Shown: positions 43,657-52,226 of the stretch, piece after piece
Layout: every line of letters starts with the position of its first letter
How positions within the stretch are numbered: position 1 is the first letter of the stretch
Source of the DNA: Burkholderiales bacterium
GTDB lineage: Bacteria; Pseudomonadota; Gammaproteobacteria; Burkholderiales; Burkholderiaceae_C
Direction: 5' to 3'
DNA: 64,000 nucleotides
Assembly (NCBI GenBank): GCA_028868855.1
Contig: JAGWTR010000004.1
Span: 124,001 to 188,000, forward strand
The notes under the pieces: model-generated
What the model saw: only the letters and a program-made list of their open reading frames with translations
Database searches by the model: none
What the model was told of the DNA's origin: nothing
Program-made: the position numbers and the translations under genes

Positions 43657-44463
43657 GTGAGCTATCCAAGGGACGCAAAACAAGCCCATCAGAACGCTTC
43701 GGCACGGACACGACGCCCCGACCTCGAACGTCCCAGCCTGTTCGCGGGGATGGACGATCAACCGGCATCGAACGACACCCAGCGGGTGCGGATTCTATCG
43801 ACGCTGGAGTCCAGCCGACGCGCCTCGGCCCCAGGCCGACCTACACGCCAAAACAAGTCATCCGACCGCAGCCATCGCGGCAGCTGGCTGCACGGCGCCT
43901 TGTGGGGTGCCATGGGCATGGGGGTGCTGGCCTTGACGGCGGGTTTCGTCATGGTGATCCAGGAACCCCACGCGGCAAGCCCGAAGCCCGCCGTGATCAC
44001 ACCCAAGCCGGCCCAAGCGGACCAGCGCACGGCGCAAGCCTTGTCATCCCATGGTCCAGACCAGGTGAGCAAGGACGCGCCGCCCGCTGCTGGCCCGGCG
44101 GTGATCGAGACACAAGCACCGCAAGCCCCATTGGCCGCACTCACGTCCCTGAACACCCCCGAGGCCGCCTCCGCCCCGACGGTCGTGGCCAAAACTGCCC
44201 CGGCGCAAGCGACCGAACATCAGCCCAGCAAGGTCAAACCACCCGAGGTCAAGGCAGCCGCCAAACCCAAAGCGGTCCAGAAGGGACCAGACGACGACGT
44301 CGCTTTGCTGGAGGCCATGTTCGCGCACACGGGCGGCCGCGCCACGCCATTGTCGGCCCGACAGGATATTCAGCAGCGCTGCGGACAATTCACCGGGGAC
44401 GAAGCCCGCGCCTGCCGCACCGAGGTCTGCCGCAACCACGCCACGTCAGCCATTTGCCGCTGA
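43657..44463 (+). CDS. Hypothetical single-pass membrane protein with Cys-rich C-terminus
   Basis: This 268-residue protein is not one I recognise. It has a basic, Ser/Arg-rich N-terminus (1-75) and one membrane helix (about 79-101, GALWGAMGMGVLALTAGFVM). An Ala/Pro/Gln/Lys-rich periplasmic linker (about 105-210) leads to a compact C-terminal segment with DDDVALLEAMFAHTGG and four cysteines (242, 253, 258, 267) in the last 27 residues. Two disulphides are possible. The layout, an anchor plus a long linker plus a small domain, recalls TonB- or SPOR-type reach-across proteins. It starts with GTG behind a strong AAGGGAG site. It is divergent from the TagX-like gene, with TAGAAT at 43612-43617 as a possible -10. 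Confidence 0.7.
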   Translation: MSYPRDAKQAHQNASARTRRPDLERPSLFAGMDDQPASNDTQRVRILSTLESSRRASAPGRPTRQNKSSDRSHRGSWLHGALWGAMGMGVLALTAGFVMVIQEPHAASPKPAVITPKPAQADQRTAQALSSHGPDQVSKDAPPAAGPAVIETQAPQAPLAALTSLNTPEAASAPTVVAKTAPAQATEHQPSKVKPPEVKAAAKPKAVQKGPDDDVALLEAMFAHTGGRATPLSARQDIQQRCGQFTGDEARACRTEVCRNHATSAICR

Positions 44464-44591
44464 GCGCCCTGCCCCAAAATCACCCCGCACAATCGAGGCT
44501 GAACCCTGGCGGGCAAGCGCCGCGGCGTCGAGCTTGATAGCATCGAGCCCTTTTCCCCTCGGCTTCCCTTGCAACGCCTCGAAAGCGCGCC

Positions 44592-45323
44592 ATGACCACC
44601 CCTTCCCTTCGAGCCCTCGACGCCGCACGCGACAGTGATGAGGGCACGCCCGTGTCCGTCAAGATCCGCGAACGCCTCAAGGCCGCGCAAAAACGCTTTC
44701 ACGCCAACGACAACATCGCCGACTACATCGAGCCCGGTGAACTGGCCAAGCTTTTGGATGAAGTGCAGGACAAGATCGGCGCCGTGCTGTCCAGCTTGGT
44801 GATCGACACCGACAGCGATCACAACACCCAGGACACCGCCCGTCGCGTGGCCAAGATGTTCCTGCACGAAACCTTCAAGGGCCGCTATCACCAGTCGCCC
44901 GCAGTGACAGAGTTCCCCAACGCGGAACGTCTGAATGAACTGATGATCGTGGGCCCCATCACCGTGCGCAGCGCCTGTTCGCACCATCTGTGTCCCATCC
45001 TGGGCAAGGTCTGGGTGGGCGTCATGCCCAACGAGCATTCGAACCTGATTGGTCTGTCCAAATACGCCCGCCTGATTGACTGGGTCATGAGCCGTCCGCA
45101 GATTCAGGAGGAAGCCGTCACGCAAGTGGCCGACCTGCTGCAATCCCACATGAATCCCGACGGCCTGGCCGTGGTCATGGAGGCCGACCACTTCTGCATG
45201 CAATGGCGCGGCGTCAAGGACATGGAGTCGAAGATGATCAACAGCGTCATGCGAGGCTCTTTCCTGAAAGATCCCAACCTGCGCCGCGAATTCCTGGCAC
45301 TGGTCACCAACAAGAAAGGCTAG
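44592..45323 (+). CDS. folE: GTP cyclohydrolase I
   Basis: FolE opens the tetrahydrofolate (and pterin/queuosine) pathway by turning GTP into dihydroneopterin triphosphate. The 243-residue product has the zinc Cys-His-Cys set in VRSACSHHLCPILGKVWVG with the later Cys in MEADHFCMQWRGVKD, and the family sequence TPRRVAKMF-like DTARRVAKMFLHETFKGRY. The extra N-terminal about 50 residues occur in many betaproteobacteria. The 128-base gap upstream shows nothing I can name. The BLUF gene follows after 6 bases. Confidence 0.96.
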   Translation: MTTPSLRALDAARDSDEGTPVSVKIRERLKAAQKRFHANDNIADYIEPGELAKLLDEVQDKIGAVLSSLVIDTDSDHNTQDTARRVAKMFLHETFKGRYHQSPAVTEFPNAERLNELMIVGPITVRSACSHHLCPILGKVWVGVMPNEHSNLIGLSKYARLIDWVMSRPQIQEEAVTQVADLLQSHMNPDGLAVVMEADHFCMQWRGVKDMESKMINSVMRGSFLKDPNLRREFLALVTNKKG

Positions 45324-45329
45324 GCCCCC

Positions 45330-45758
45330 ATGCTCGTGCGACTTCTTTATGCCAGCCGGGCCACCCAGCCGCTGGGCCCCGACGCCATCGACGCCATCCT
45401 GGCAAGGTCTCGTAAGGACAACCCGGCGCTGGGCGTGACCGGTCTGCTGTGCCACAGTGGTGACATCTTCATGCAGGTACTGGAAGGCGGGCGCGCTGTC
45501 GTCAACGAGCTCTACACACGCATTGCCAGCGACCCACGCCACAGCAACGTCATCCTGCTGAACTACGAAGAGATCACCGAACGCCGCTTTGCCAGCTGGA
45601 CCATGGGTCAGGTCAATTTGTGCAAGGTCAACCCCTCGATCTTGCTGAAATACTCGGAACGGCCCGTGCTCGACCCCTACGTCCTGCCCGGCAAAGTGTC
45701 CCTGGCGCTGCTGGAAGAATTGATCGCCACCGCGTCCATCGTTGGACGCCCCTGCTGA
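45330..45758 (+). CDS. BLUF-domain blue-light photoreceptor
   Basis: This is a 142-residue, single-domain BLUF protein that should bind FAD. Taking AppA as reference (Y21, N45, Q63, W104, M106), the equivalent residues here are Y7 (LLYASRA), N31 (KDNPALGVTGLL), Q49 (IFMQVLEGG), W90 and M92 (SWTMGQ), with exactly the same spacing. The photocycle residues are therefore intact. There is no output domain; short BLUF proteins act by binding partners. It begins 6 bases after the folE stop codon, so the two genes are probably co-transcribed. Confidence 0.94.
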   Translation: MLVRLLYASRATQPLGPDAIDAILARSRKDNPALGVTGLLCHSGDIFMQVLEGGRAVVNELYTRIASDPRHSNVILLNYEEITERRFASWTMGQVNLCKVNPSILLKYSERPVLDPYVLPGKVSLALLEELIATASIVGRPC

Positions 45759-45782
45759 CCTGGGCCTCAAGCCCCCCTCGAC

Positions 45783-46631
45783 ATGTCTGAACTGATTGAT
45801 TCCAATGGCCAGCCAGCCGTGCAGGTGAGCGCCCCAGACGGCGCTCAAGCCACCATCTTGTTGCAAGGCGCCCATGTGGTGTCCTGGGTGCCGGCTGCCT
45901 CCACCGAGCAGCTTTATCTATCGCCCAAGGCCGTCTATGCCCCCGGCCAGGCTGTGCGTGGCGGCGTGCCCGTGATCTTTCCTCAGTTTGAACAACGCGG
46001 CCCCGACCGCAGCCTGCCCCGACATGGCTTTGCCCGCACCCAAACGTGGCAGCTTGAAAGCAAGCGTCAGGGCAGTGATCACGGCCAGGCCACGTTGACC
46101 TTGACCGACAACGAGGCCACCCGGGCCATCTGGCCGCACGGCTTTACGCTGGAGTTGACCGTGGCCGTGAGCGGTGCGCAACTGGACCTCGAACTGTTCG
46201 TGCACAACACGGGCACCACCGCCTGGCCATTTGCCGCTGCACTGCACACCTACTTGGCCGTATCCGACCTGGAGAAGGTGCGCCTGCAAGGCTTGCAAGG
46301 CCTGCACTACCAGGACAGCCTCCGGGGCGACGAGGCCATTGAAGACCACGCCGAACGTCGTTTCTACGGCGAGATCGATCGCATCTATGGCCAAGCCGGC
46401 AACCTGCTGCTGCGCGACGGCTCGCGCCAGCTGGGCATCGGTTCGGCCAACCTGCCCGACGCCGTGCTCTGGAATCCAGGCCCGGACAAATGCGCGACCT
46501 TGCGCGACATGCCCGCCGACGGCTGGCGACACATGCTGTGCGTGGAAGCTGCCCGCATCACGCAGCCCAAGACCCTCGCGCCAGGCGAGGACTGGGTCGG
46601 CCGTCAGAGCCTGCTGCTGCAAACGCCCTAA
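45783..46631 (+). CDS. Glucose-6-phosphate 1-epimerase (YeaD family mutarotase)
   Basis: This 282-residue galactose-mutarotase-fold protein has the YeaD features GQAVRGGVPVIFPQFE, LPRHGFARTQTW, AALHTYLAVSDLEKVRL, AVLWNPGPDKCATL and MLCVEAARI. The conserved His of HGFAR and HTYL and the Glu of VEAA form the usual catalytic set. It interconverts anomers of hexose-6-phosphates. It lies 24 bases after the BLUF gene and ends 4 bases inside the convergent SCO gene. Confidence 0.93.
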   Translation: MSELIDSNGQPAVQVSAPDGAQATILLQGAHVVSWVPAASTEQLYLSPKAVYAPGQAVRGGVPVIFPQFEQRGPDRSLPRHGFARTQTWQLESKRQGSDHGQATLTLTDNEATRAIWPHGFTLELTVAVSGAQLDLELFVHNTGTTAWPFAAALHTYLAVSDLEKVRLQGLQGLHYQDSLRGDEAIEDHAERRFYGEIDRIYGQAGNLLLRDGSRQLGIGSANLPDAVLWNPGPDKCATLRDMPADGWRHMLCVEAARITQPKTLAPGEDWVGRQSLLLQTP

Positions 46632-47266
46632 CTGCCCGACAACAATCGCTTGATGTCGGCAGTCAGTGCATCTGCACCCAGGCCGTAGCGCGCAAACAGA
46701 CGCGTCCGCCCTTGCGGATCAAACACGAACGCACCGGCCGTGTGGTCCATGGTGTAGCTCTGGCCATCTTTGGTGGGCACCTTCTGGAAGAAGATCTTGA
46801 ACTCGCGCGCAGCCTCGTTGATCTGATCCTGTGATCCGGTCAAGCCGACGAAGCTGGGGTCCAGCGCCCGCACATAGTTCTTGAGCACGGCCGGCGTGTC
46901 TCTCTCCGGGTCGACCGTGATGAACACGCCTTGCAGGCGATCCCCTTGCGGGCCCAGGCGACGATGCACTTCGGCCAAGTCAGCCATCGTGGTGGGGCAC
47001 ACGTCAGGGCACTGCGTGAAGCCGAAAAACACAAACACCACCTTGCCCTTGAACTCGGCCAGAGTACGGGTCTTGCCATCGCCGTCCTTCAAGGAGAACT
47101 GGCGAGCGTAGTCTGCCCCCGTGATGTCCACCGCATTGAAGGCGGACACCGAAGGCGCGCCCGGCACGGTCCTGTCGTTCTTGTCGCAGGCCGCCAGACC
47201 TGTCAGCACCGCGGCACTAAGCGCCAGCAGGCCCATGCGGCGTGTCCATTGCTTGCTCATGCGCAC
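46628..47266 (-). CDS. SCO1/SenC copper chaperone for cytochrome oxidase
   Basis: This 212-residue thioredoxin-fold copper protein has an N-terminal signal or lipoprotein anchor (lipobox-like LTGLAAC at about 20-26). The copper motif is GFTQCPDVCPTTM (CxxxCP), and the distal His is in YTMDHTAGAFVFDPQG; VFITVDPERDTP is also typical. It delivers or reduces copper for the CuA site of CtaC. It is the last gene of the ctaA-ctaB-sco row, 6 bases after ctaB. Confidence 0.94.
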   Translation of the reverse strand: MRMSKQWTRRMGLLALSAAVLTGLAACDKNDRTVPGAPSVSAFNAVDITGADYARQFSLKDGDGKTRTLAEFKGKVVFVFFGFTQCPDVCPTTMADLAEVHRRLGPQGDRLQGVFITVDPERDTPAVLKNYVRALDPSFVGLTGSQDQINEAAREFKIFFQKVPTKDGQSYTMDHTAGAFVFDPQGRTRLFARYGLGADALTADIKRLLSGS

Positions 47267-47272
47267 CTCAAA

Positions 47273-48187
47273 TCAAATCGTGACGTAGTGGTCCACCAGC
47301 AATGCGGCAAACAGCAGCATCAGGTAGATGATCGAAAAACGAAAGGTTTGGCGCGCCAACTTGTCGCTGTAGCGGCGCCACAACCTGAATGCATAGCCCA
47401 TGAAACACAGCCCCAGCACCACGGCTGAGGCCAAATAAACCCAGCCACTCATGCCGTAGATGAATGGCAGCAATGTGCCTGCCAGCAGCACCACGGTGTA
47501 GAGCAGCACATGCAGGCGCGTGAACTCATTGCCATGCGTCACCGGCAACATCGGCAAGCCAGCCCGCGCATAGTCGTCGACCCGGTACAGAGCCAGGGCC
47601 CAGAAGTGTGGTGGGGTCCACAAAAAAATGATCAGGCACAGCATGAGCGCTTCGGGCTCGACCGCACCGCGCATCGCAGCCCAACCCAGCACCGGAGGCA
47701 TCGCACCCGAGGCCCCACCGATGACGATGTTCTGTGGCGTGAGCGGTTTGAGCACAACGGTATAGATCACCGCATAAGCAACGAAGGTCGCCAAGGTCAA
47801 CCACATGGTCAAGGCATTGACCCACAGCAGCAATACGGCCATGCCCAGCAGACACAGGCTGGCGCTAAAGGTCAGCGTCTGGGTGCGGGTCAGTTCGCCG
47901 CGGGCCGTGGGCCGCCAGGACGTGCGCTTCATGCGCGAATCGATGTGCTGCTCGATCAGGCAATTGAAGGCGGCTGCCGCCCCCGCCACCAGCCAGATGC
48001 CGATGCACGCGGCCAAAGCGATCCAGGCCTGCTCCGCCGAGGGCAGGCCGGGGACGGCCAGCAGCATCCCGATCACGGCACAAAACACGATCAACTGTAC
48101 GACCCGAGGTTTGGTCAGCACATAGAACTGCTTGAAGCGCGAAGGCAGGCTCACGGCAGGAAGGCTCGAAGCAACAGAGTCAGTCAT
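47273..48187 (-). CDS. ctaB: Protohaem IX farnesyltransferase (haem O synthase)
   Basis: This membrane enzyme attaches a farnesyl chain to haem b to make haem O. The 304-residue product has eight or nine membrane segments and the UbiA-family Asp motifs N-x3-D type: [15 protein letters not shown] (near 85-100) and [15 protein letters not shown] (near 205), with [10 protein letters not shown]. It lies 21 bases after ctaA, supplying haem for the adjacent oxidase. Confidence 0.96.
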   Translation of the reverse strand: MTDSVASSLPAVSLPSRFKQFYVLTKPRVVQLIVFCAVIGMLLAVPGLPSAEQAWIALAACIGIWLVAGAAAAFNCLIEQHIDSRMKRTSWRPTARGELTRTQTLTFSASLCLLGMAVLLLWVNALTMWLTLATFVAYAVIYTVVLKPLTPQNIVIGGASGAMPPVLGWAAMRGAVEPEALMLCLIIFLWTPPHFWALALYRVDDYARAGLPMLPVTHGNEFTRLHVLLYTVVLLAGTLLPFIYGMSGWVYLASAVVLGLCFMGYAFRLWRRYSDKLARQTFRFSIIYLMLLFAALLVDHYVTI

Positions 48188-48208
48188 GGAAGGTCCATCA
48201 GGCCAAGT

Positions 48209-49336
48209 TCATTCTAAGACAGCGTCCGCGCGCGGCTGCACCAGCAAACGCACCAACCACCACAACAGCAAGGCCGCACCCAAGGTGTGGCCCAGCGCCG
48301 CCACTAAGGGCCAGCCCAGCACCACATTGCTCAAGCCTGTGAGCAGTTGCCAGACCGCCAGCCCCCACAGACCCAGCGCCTCGCGACGCCAGCGAACGCT
48401 GCGCCACAAATGCCACCCCACCCAGGCCATCGCCAGCAACACCACCACGGCCGCACAGCGGTGCGCCACATGAATCGCCGTCAAGCCAGCCAGGGTGATC
48501 TGTCCGCCCGCGCCATCGCCGCCCAGCGGACGCAACAAGGTGAAGCCCGTTTGCCAGTCCATGTCAGGCCACCACTGACCCTGACACATCGGCACCTCGG
48601 TACACGCCAGCACCGCGTAATTGGTGCTGACCCACCCCCCCAGTCCCATCTGGATCACGGCCAGTGCCAGCACCAGCCAGATCCGTCCTTTCAGAAAATG
48701 CGAACCCCGCCTGGCTTGCGCTCCATCAGCCCAACCACCGCTCTGCAAAGCCCGCGCCTGTGCGGTCAGCAAAGCCACGCCGGCCAGGCCACCCAACAAG
48801 TGGCCAGTCACCACCAGCGGGTACAGCTTGAGCGTGACCGTGAAGGCCCCGAAGGCCCCTTGCACGCACACCCAGGCCAAAGTCCAGGTAGCCCACCAAG
48901 GCGACAGGCGGCTGCCACGCTTTCGACCCCACCAGGCGGCCAACATCAGACCAATGATCAAAGCGCCAACCGCCGAAGCAAGGTAGCGGTGAATCATCTC
49001 GACCCAGGCCTTGCCATGCGTCACAGGCCCGCTCGGTAAAACTGCCTGGGCCTGCTGGATCAGGTCATGCGCTCCCACTGGGCTGTTGTGGCCATAACAA
49101 CCCGGCCAATCCGGGCAACCCAGACCTGAATCGGTCAGCCGGGTGAAGGCACCAAAGACCACCAGGTCCACGGTTAAAAACAAGGTGACCACGGTCAAGG
49201 CCCCTTGCCAGGCCGGCCAACCGCGCAAGCCGGCCCGGCGGCCCTTCACGACAACCCAGGCCGCCGGCAGCACGGCCAACAAGGCGCCCACCAGAGCGAC
49301 TTCCAGCGCCGGATTCCAATCGATCCACCCGCTCAT
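48209..49336 (-). CDS. ctaA: Haem A synthase (COX15/CtaA)
   Basis: It oxidises haem O to haem A for the aa3 centre. The 375-residue, eight-helix product has GAFTRLTDSGLGCPDWPGCY near residue 50, WVEMIHRYLASAVG, VVTGHLLGG and IHVAHRCAAVVVL, where the histidines are haem ligands. The ATG at 49336 (MSGWIDWNPALE) was chosen over an ATG at 49372 that lies inside the upstream gene. The gap to that gene is 7 bases. Confidence 0.95.
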   Translation of the reverse strand: MSGWIDWNPALEVALVGALLAVLPAAWVVVKGRRAGLRGWPAWQGALTVVTLFLTVDLVVFGAFTRLTDSGLGCPDWPGCYGHNSPVGAHDLIQQAQAVLPSGPVTHGKAWVEMIHRYLASAVGALIIGLMLAAWWGRKRGSRLSPWWATWTLAWVCVQGAFGAFTVTLKLYPLVVTGHLLGGLAGVALLTAQARALQSGGWADGAQARRGSHFLKGRIWLVLALAVIQMGLGGWVSTNYAVLACTEVPMCQGQWWPDMDWQTGFTLLRPLGGDGAGGQITLAGLTAIHVAHRCAAVVVLLAMAWVGWHLWRSVRWRREALGLWGLAVWQLLTGLSNVVLGWPLVAALGHTLGAALLLWWLVRLLVQPRADAVLE

Positions 49337-49343
49337 AAAAGTC

Positions 49344-50045
49344 TCAACGCCCCGCCTCGTCCCACGATTCATTGGCCTTCATCAAGCGACTCAAATCGCG
49401 CTTGATCTTGCTGGCATCGGGTTGCGCCGGGAAGCGCATCATCCAGACGCCCTTCGGATCGACCAGGTAGAGATGCGCAGCCAAGGTCTGGCCAGCGTCC
49501 GGCGCCAGCCACTTCGCCACGGCTGCAAGCGGTGCACGCAAGACCCACGCCCCGTCCAGGCCGGGCCTCAAGGCCTCGCGCACCGGCGCATCGTCACTCA
49601 CAATCCAGACGCGGTCGACGCGGTCCTTGTCCTTGCCCAAAACCTCACGCACCTGTCGCTGCCAGTACAGGTTTTGCTCGCAGGCGACATCGCAGGCACC
49701 GCCCGCCACCGTCACGAACAGCCATTGCCCCTTCAAAGAGGACAAGGCCACGGCCTTTCCTTGCAAGTCGGTCAGAGGCAGGTCGGCATCAGGTGGCATC
49801 GGCACCGCCGGCAGGATCAAGCTACCGTAGTTGACCCGACCCTGCGGCCGGATCACGTAGTAGCTCAGGTATGACGCGACCACCGGAGCGGCACAAACGG
49901 CCAGCACCAGCAGCATCTTCAGCCGCCCCATGCGGGTGCGCTGCGCGGGCACCTCCTGAGCGGTCGGCAGGCTGTGAACACTCAACTGCACCAATGGATC
50001 AGCGCGGTCGTTGGCGGAAGGGGCGGATGAGTTGGAACCAGACAT
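49344..50045 (-). CDS. SCO-like thioredoxin-fold assembly protein of the cox operon
   Basis: This 233-residue membrane-anchored protein has one helix at about 42-64 (MLLVLAVCAAPVVASYLSYY), then a thioredoxin-like periplasmic domain. A C-x3-C pair sits in VAGGACDVACEQNLYW, and the SCO-like HLYLVDPKGVWMMRFP comes later. It lacks the Pro after the second Cys found in true SCO. Such proteins are fixed members of betaproteobacterial cox operons, with a presumed role in oxidase assembly. The ATG at 50045, with AGGA 4 bases upstream, overlaps the SURF1 coding end by 47 bases; an internal ATG at 49931 would remove the overlap but has no ribosome site. Confidence 0.82.
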   Translation of the reverse strand: MSGSNSSAPSANDRADPLVQLSVHSLPTAQEVPAQRTRMGRLKMLLVLAVCAAPVVASYLSYYVIRPQGRVNYGSLILPAVPMPPDADLPLTDLQGKAVALSSLKGQWLFVTVAGGACDVACEQNLYWQRQVREVLGKDKDRVDRVWIVSDDAPVREALRPGLDGAWVLRAPLAAVAKWLAPDAGQTLAAHLYLVDPKGVWMMRFPAQPDASKIKRDLSRLMKANESWDEAGR

Positions 50046-50805
50046 ACAGTCCTGTAATCAAGGCGGCCATGGCGAACCACTGAGCCGCATACGCGTGGTG
50101 CTTGCCGACATCGGAAGCAGGGGCCGGCCAGTCTCGCAGCAATGGCAGGTGAGATGAATCTTCGGCGGAGCCATTCGCACCAGGGGCCATGGTGTTGTCC
50201 AGCACTTCAGGCTGCATTTGCAGGACGGCACCGGGACGGATCAACTGACCCAATTGTCGAGCCAATCCAGCAGAGTCGATATTCTGGACGATTCGAGGCC
50301 CAGATGCCGTCGAGGCCGGCAAGTCCACCCCCAGGCTAAACGCCCGCGATGGCTCGTCGATCAAGCGGCCCTGCAATGTAACGAGCCCGTCGGGGGTCAG
50401 GAATGGTGGCAGCCTCGTTCGATCCAAACTGTTGCGCGGCAACCAGCCGCGCTGCACCAGGACCACGCGGGCCGCACACGCCCCAACGGCATCCAACTGC
50501 AAGGGGGTCACGACATAGAAACCGGCCCGCCCAGACATGGCCCGGTTGTCCAGCATCACGCTGTACTTCGTCAGCCAATGCCCGCGCAACTCGACGCGGC
50601 GATGCTGCTGTTGAGCCCAGGCATGCGCATCGCAGGGCACGGACGCGTTGTTCAAAGGCGCAAGCCGACCCTGTTCGAGCATGTCGGCCTGACGTGCCAG
50701 CTTGACTTCTGCGCGCCTCAACTGCCACCGCCCTAGCGAGGTGGTCAGCAGCACCGACGCCACGGCCGCCACCAGCACCACGGCTTTTTGAAATCCTGGT
50801 TTCAC
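49999..50805 (-). CDS. SURF1-family cytochrome oxidase assembly protein
   Basis: This is a 268-residue protein with a helix at each end: VVLVAAVASVLLTTSLGRWQ (about 8-27), with the family GRWQLRRA motif, and ALITGLYVWFQLI near the C-terminus. The middle contains GHWLTKYSVMLDNRAMSGRAGFYV (quoted across two adjoining pieces of the family core) and VVLVQRGWLPR. SURF1 helps insert haem A into subunit I. The start is uncertain. I use GTG at 50805, since the frame further upstream would cross the divergent small gene at 50848. Confidence 0.9.
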   Translation of the reverse strand: MKPGFQKAVVLVAAVASVLLTTSLGRWQLRRAEVKLARQADMLEQGRLAPLNNASVPCDAHAWAQQQHRRVELRGHWLTKYSVMLDNRAMSGRAGFYVVTPLQLDAVGACAARVVLVQRGWLPRNSLDRTRLPPFLTPDGLVTLQGRLIDEPSRAFSLGVDLPASTASGPRIVQNIDSAGLARQLGQLIRPGAVLQMQPEVLDNTMAPGANGSAEDSSHLPLLRDWPAPASDVGKHHAYAAQWFAMAALITGLYVWFQLIRPFRQRPR

Positions 50806-50847
50806 GCCGACGCCCGAAATGCTGGCATGCCGACATAATGGCCCATC

Positions 50848-51063
50848 ATGAAATTCATCTTCGTCTTCGCACTGTTGGCCATCATTGGCGCCCTGGTCAT
50901 GGCAGGCCGGGCCCTGCTCAAGGATGGCCGTGACGGCCAAACCAAGAGCAAGCGCATGCTCCATGCCCTGGCCTGGCGCGTGGGCTTGTCAGTGGGGCTG
51001 TTTGCCTTCATCCTCATCAGCTACAAGCTGGGCTGGATTCACCCCACCGGCATACCGTTATAG
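50848..51063 (+). CDS. DUF2909-type twin-helix small membrane protein
   Basis: This 71-residue protein has two membrane helices (about 2-20 and 45-63) joined by a basic loop (KDGRDGQTKSKRMLHALAWR). Small twin-helix proteins of this kind are found beside cox genes in beta- and gammaproteobacteria. No function is established. It is the only plus-strand gene in the cox block, divergent from SURF1 and convergent with ctaE (6-base gap). Confidence 0.85.
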   Translation: MKFIFVFALLAIIGALVMAGRALLKDGRDGQTKSKRMLHALAWRVGLSVGLFAFILISYKLGWIHPTGIPL

Positions 51064-51069
51064 ACCGCC

Positions 51070-51954
51070 TTACATCCAGTACACGACCACATACAGGCCG
51101 AGCCAGACCACGTCCACGAAGTGCCAGTACCAGGCGACCCCTTCAAACCCGAAATGGCGATCCTTGGTGAAATGACCCTTCATCAGACGCAGCGTGATGA
51201 CCAGCAGCATCAGCGTGCCCATGAAGACGTGGAAACCGTGAAAACCCGTCAGCATGAAGAAGGTCGAACCGTAGATGCCCGATGACAACTTCAGGTTGAG
51301 GTGGTGATAGGCCTCGTAATACTCAAACCCTTGCAGACCCAGGAAGGTTGCGCCCAGCAAGATCGTCAGCCACATGAAGGCAATGGTTTTGCTGCGGTGA
51401 TCCGCGATCAGCGCATGGTGCGCAATGGTCAGCGTGACACCCGATGACAGCAGCAAGGCCGTATTGATGGTGGGAATCGGCCAGGGCCCCATGGTGCGGA
51501 AAGCTTCCACCGTGCCGGCAGGCGATGCCGTGGCACCAGGAAAATCGCTGGGCCACAAGGCCTTGAAATCAGGCCACAGCAGCGCATTTTCAATGTCACC
51601 CAGACTGGGGACCGAGTGATAGCGCGACCAGAACAAGGCGCCGAAAAAGGAGGCGAAAAACATGACCTCCGAAAAAATGAACCAGGCCATGCTCCAGCGG
51701 AAGGACGCATCAATGCGATCGCTGTACAGCCCGCCTTCGCTTTCGCGGATGGCCTCGCCAAACCAGCGCTTGAGCACAAAAGCCCACCACAGCAAACCAA
51801 ACAGCACAGCGTAGGCGCCCCACTGCGCGCCATTGACCCACCGCGAGGCCCCCAGCACCACGAAGAACAAACCGCACGCCGCCATCACGGGATGGCTGGA
51901 CGGGCTGGGTACAAAGTAGTAAGGCGCTTGCCCTTTAGGAACCGCTGCCGACAT
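51070..51954 (-). CDS. ctaE: Cytochrome c oxidase subunit III
   Basis: This is a 294-residue, seven-helix subunit. Family landmarks are SMAWFIFSEVMFFASFFGAL, LLLSSGVTLTIAHHALI, FFMLTGFHGFHVFMGTLML and the C-terminal GVAWYWHFVDVVWLGLYVVV, with the conserved Glu of FSEV and Asp of FVDVVW. The ATG at 51954 was chosen because of the CAGGAG site before it and the family N-terminus MSAAVPKGQAPYYFVP; the open frame extends to 52164. Confidence 0.97.
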   Translation of the reverse strand: MSAAVPKGQAPYYFVPSPSSHPVMAACGLFFVVLGASRWVNGAQWGAYAVLFGLLWWAFVLKRWFGEAIRESEGGLYSDRIDASFRWSMAWFIFSEVMFFASFFGALFWSRYHSVPSLGDIENALLWPDFKALWPSDFPGATASPAGTVEAFRTMGPWPIPTINTALLLSSGVTLTIAHHALIADHRSKTIAFMWLTILLGATFLGLQGFEYYEAYHHLNLKLSSGIYGSTFFMLTGFHGFHVFMGTLMLLVITLRLMKGHFTKDRHFGFEGVAWYWHFVDVVWLGLYVVVYWM

Positions 51955-52001
51955 GTTGCTCTCCTGGATACCGTTGCTTGAAAAGGTTATTGAAAAAACA
52001 A

Positions 52002-52226
52002 TCAGTGCGCGACACCACTGTTCACGACCCAACGGACCAGCAGGACCAGCACCGCCACGAACATCACTGCAGCAATCAAGCCGGCCACGATGATTTGCGT
52101 GGGCTTGATCCTGGCGACATCCTGCGCGTGGTCCGCCCCCTTGCGCACTCCAAAAAAGCCCCACGCCACGGCTTTGATCATCTGCATGACCGAAGAAGCC
52201 TTGTCCTGCCCGCCGTCATCACTCAT
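52002..52226 (-). CDS. DUF2970 small membrane protein
   Basis: This 74-residue protein has one strong helix at about 48-68 (IIVAGLIAAVMFVAVLVLLV) and the DUF2970 core VMQMIKAVAWGFFGVRKG. It is a standard member of betaproteobacterial cox operons between cox11 and ctaE; its role is unknown. Its ATG overlaps the cox11 stop codon as ATGA. Confidence 0.88.
   Translation of the reverse strand: MSDDGGQDKASSVMQMIKAVAWGFFGVRKGADHAQDVARIKPTQIIVAGLIAAVMFVAVLVLLVRWVVNSGVAH

Noticed and set aside
43540-43768. Longer start for the TagX-like protein
   Set aside because: The 76 extra residues have no membrane or conserved features and would overlap the promoter and start of the divergent gene at 43657.
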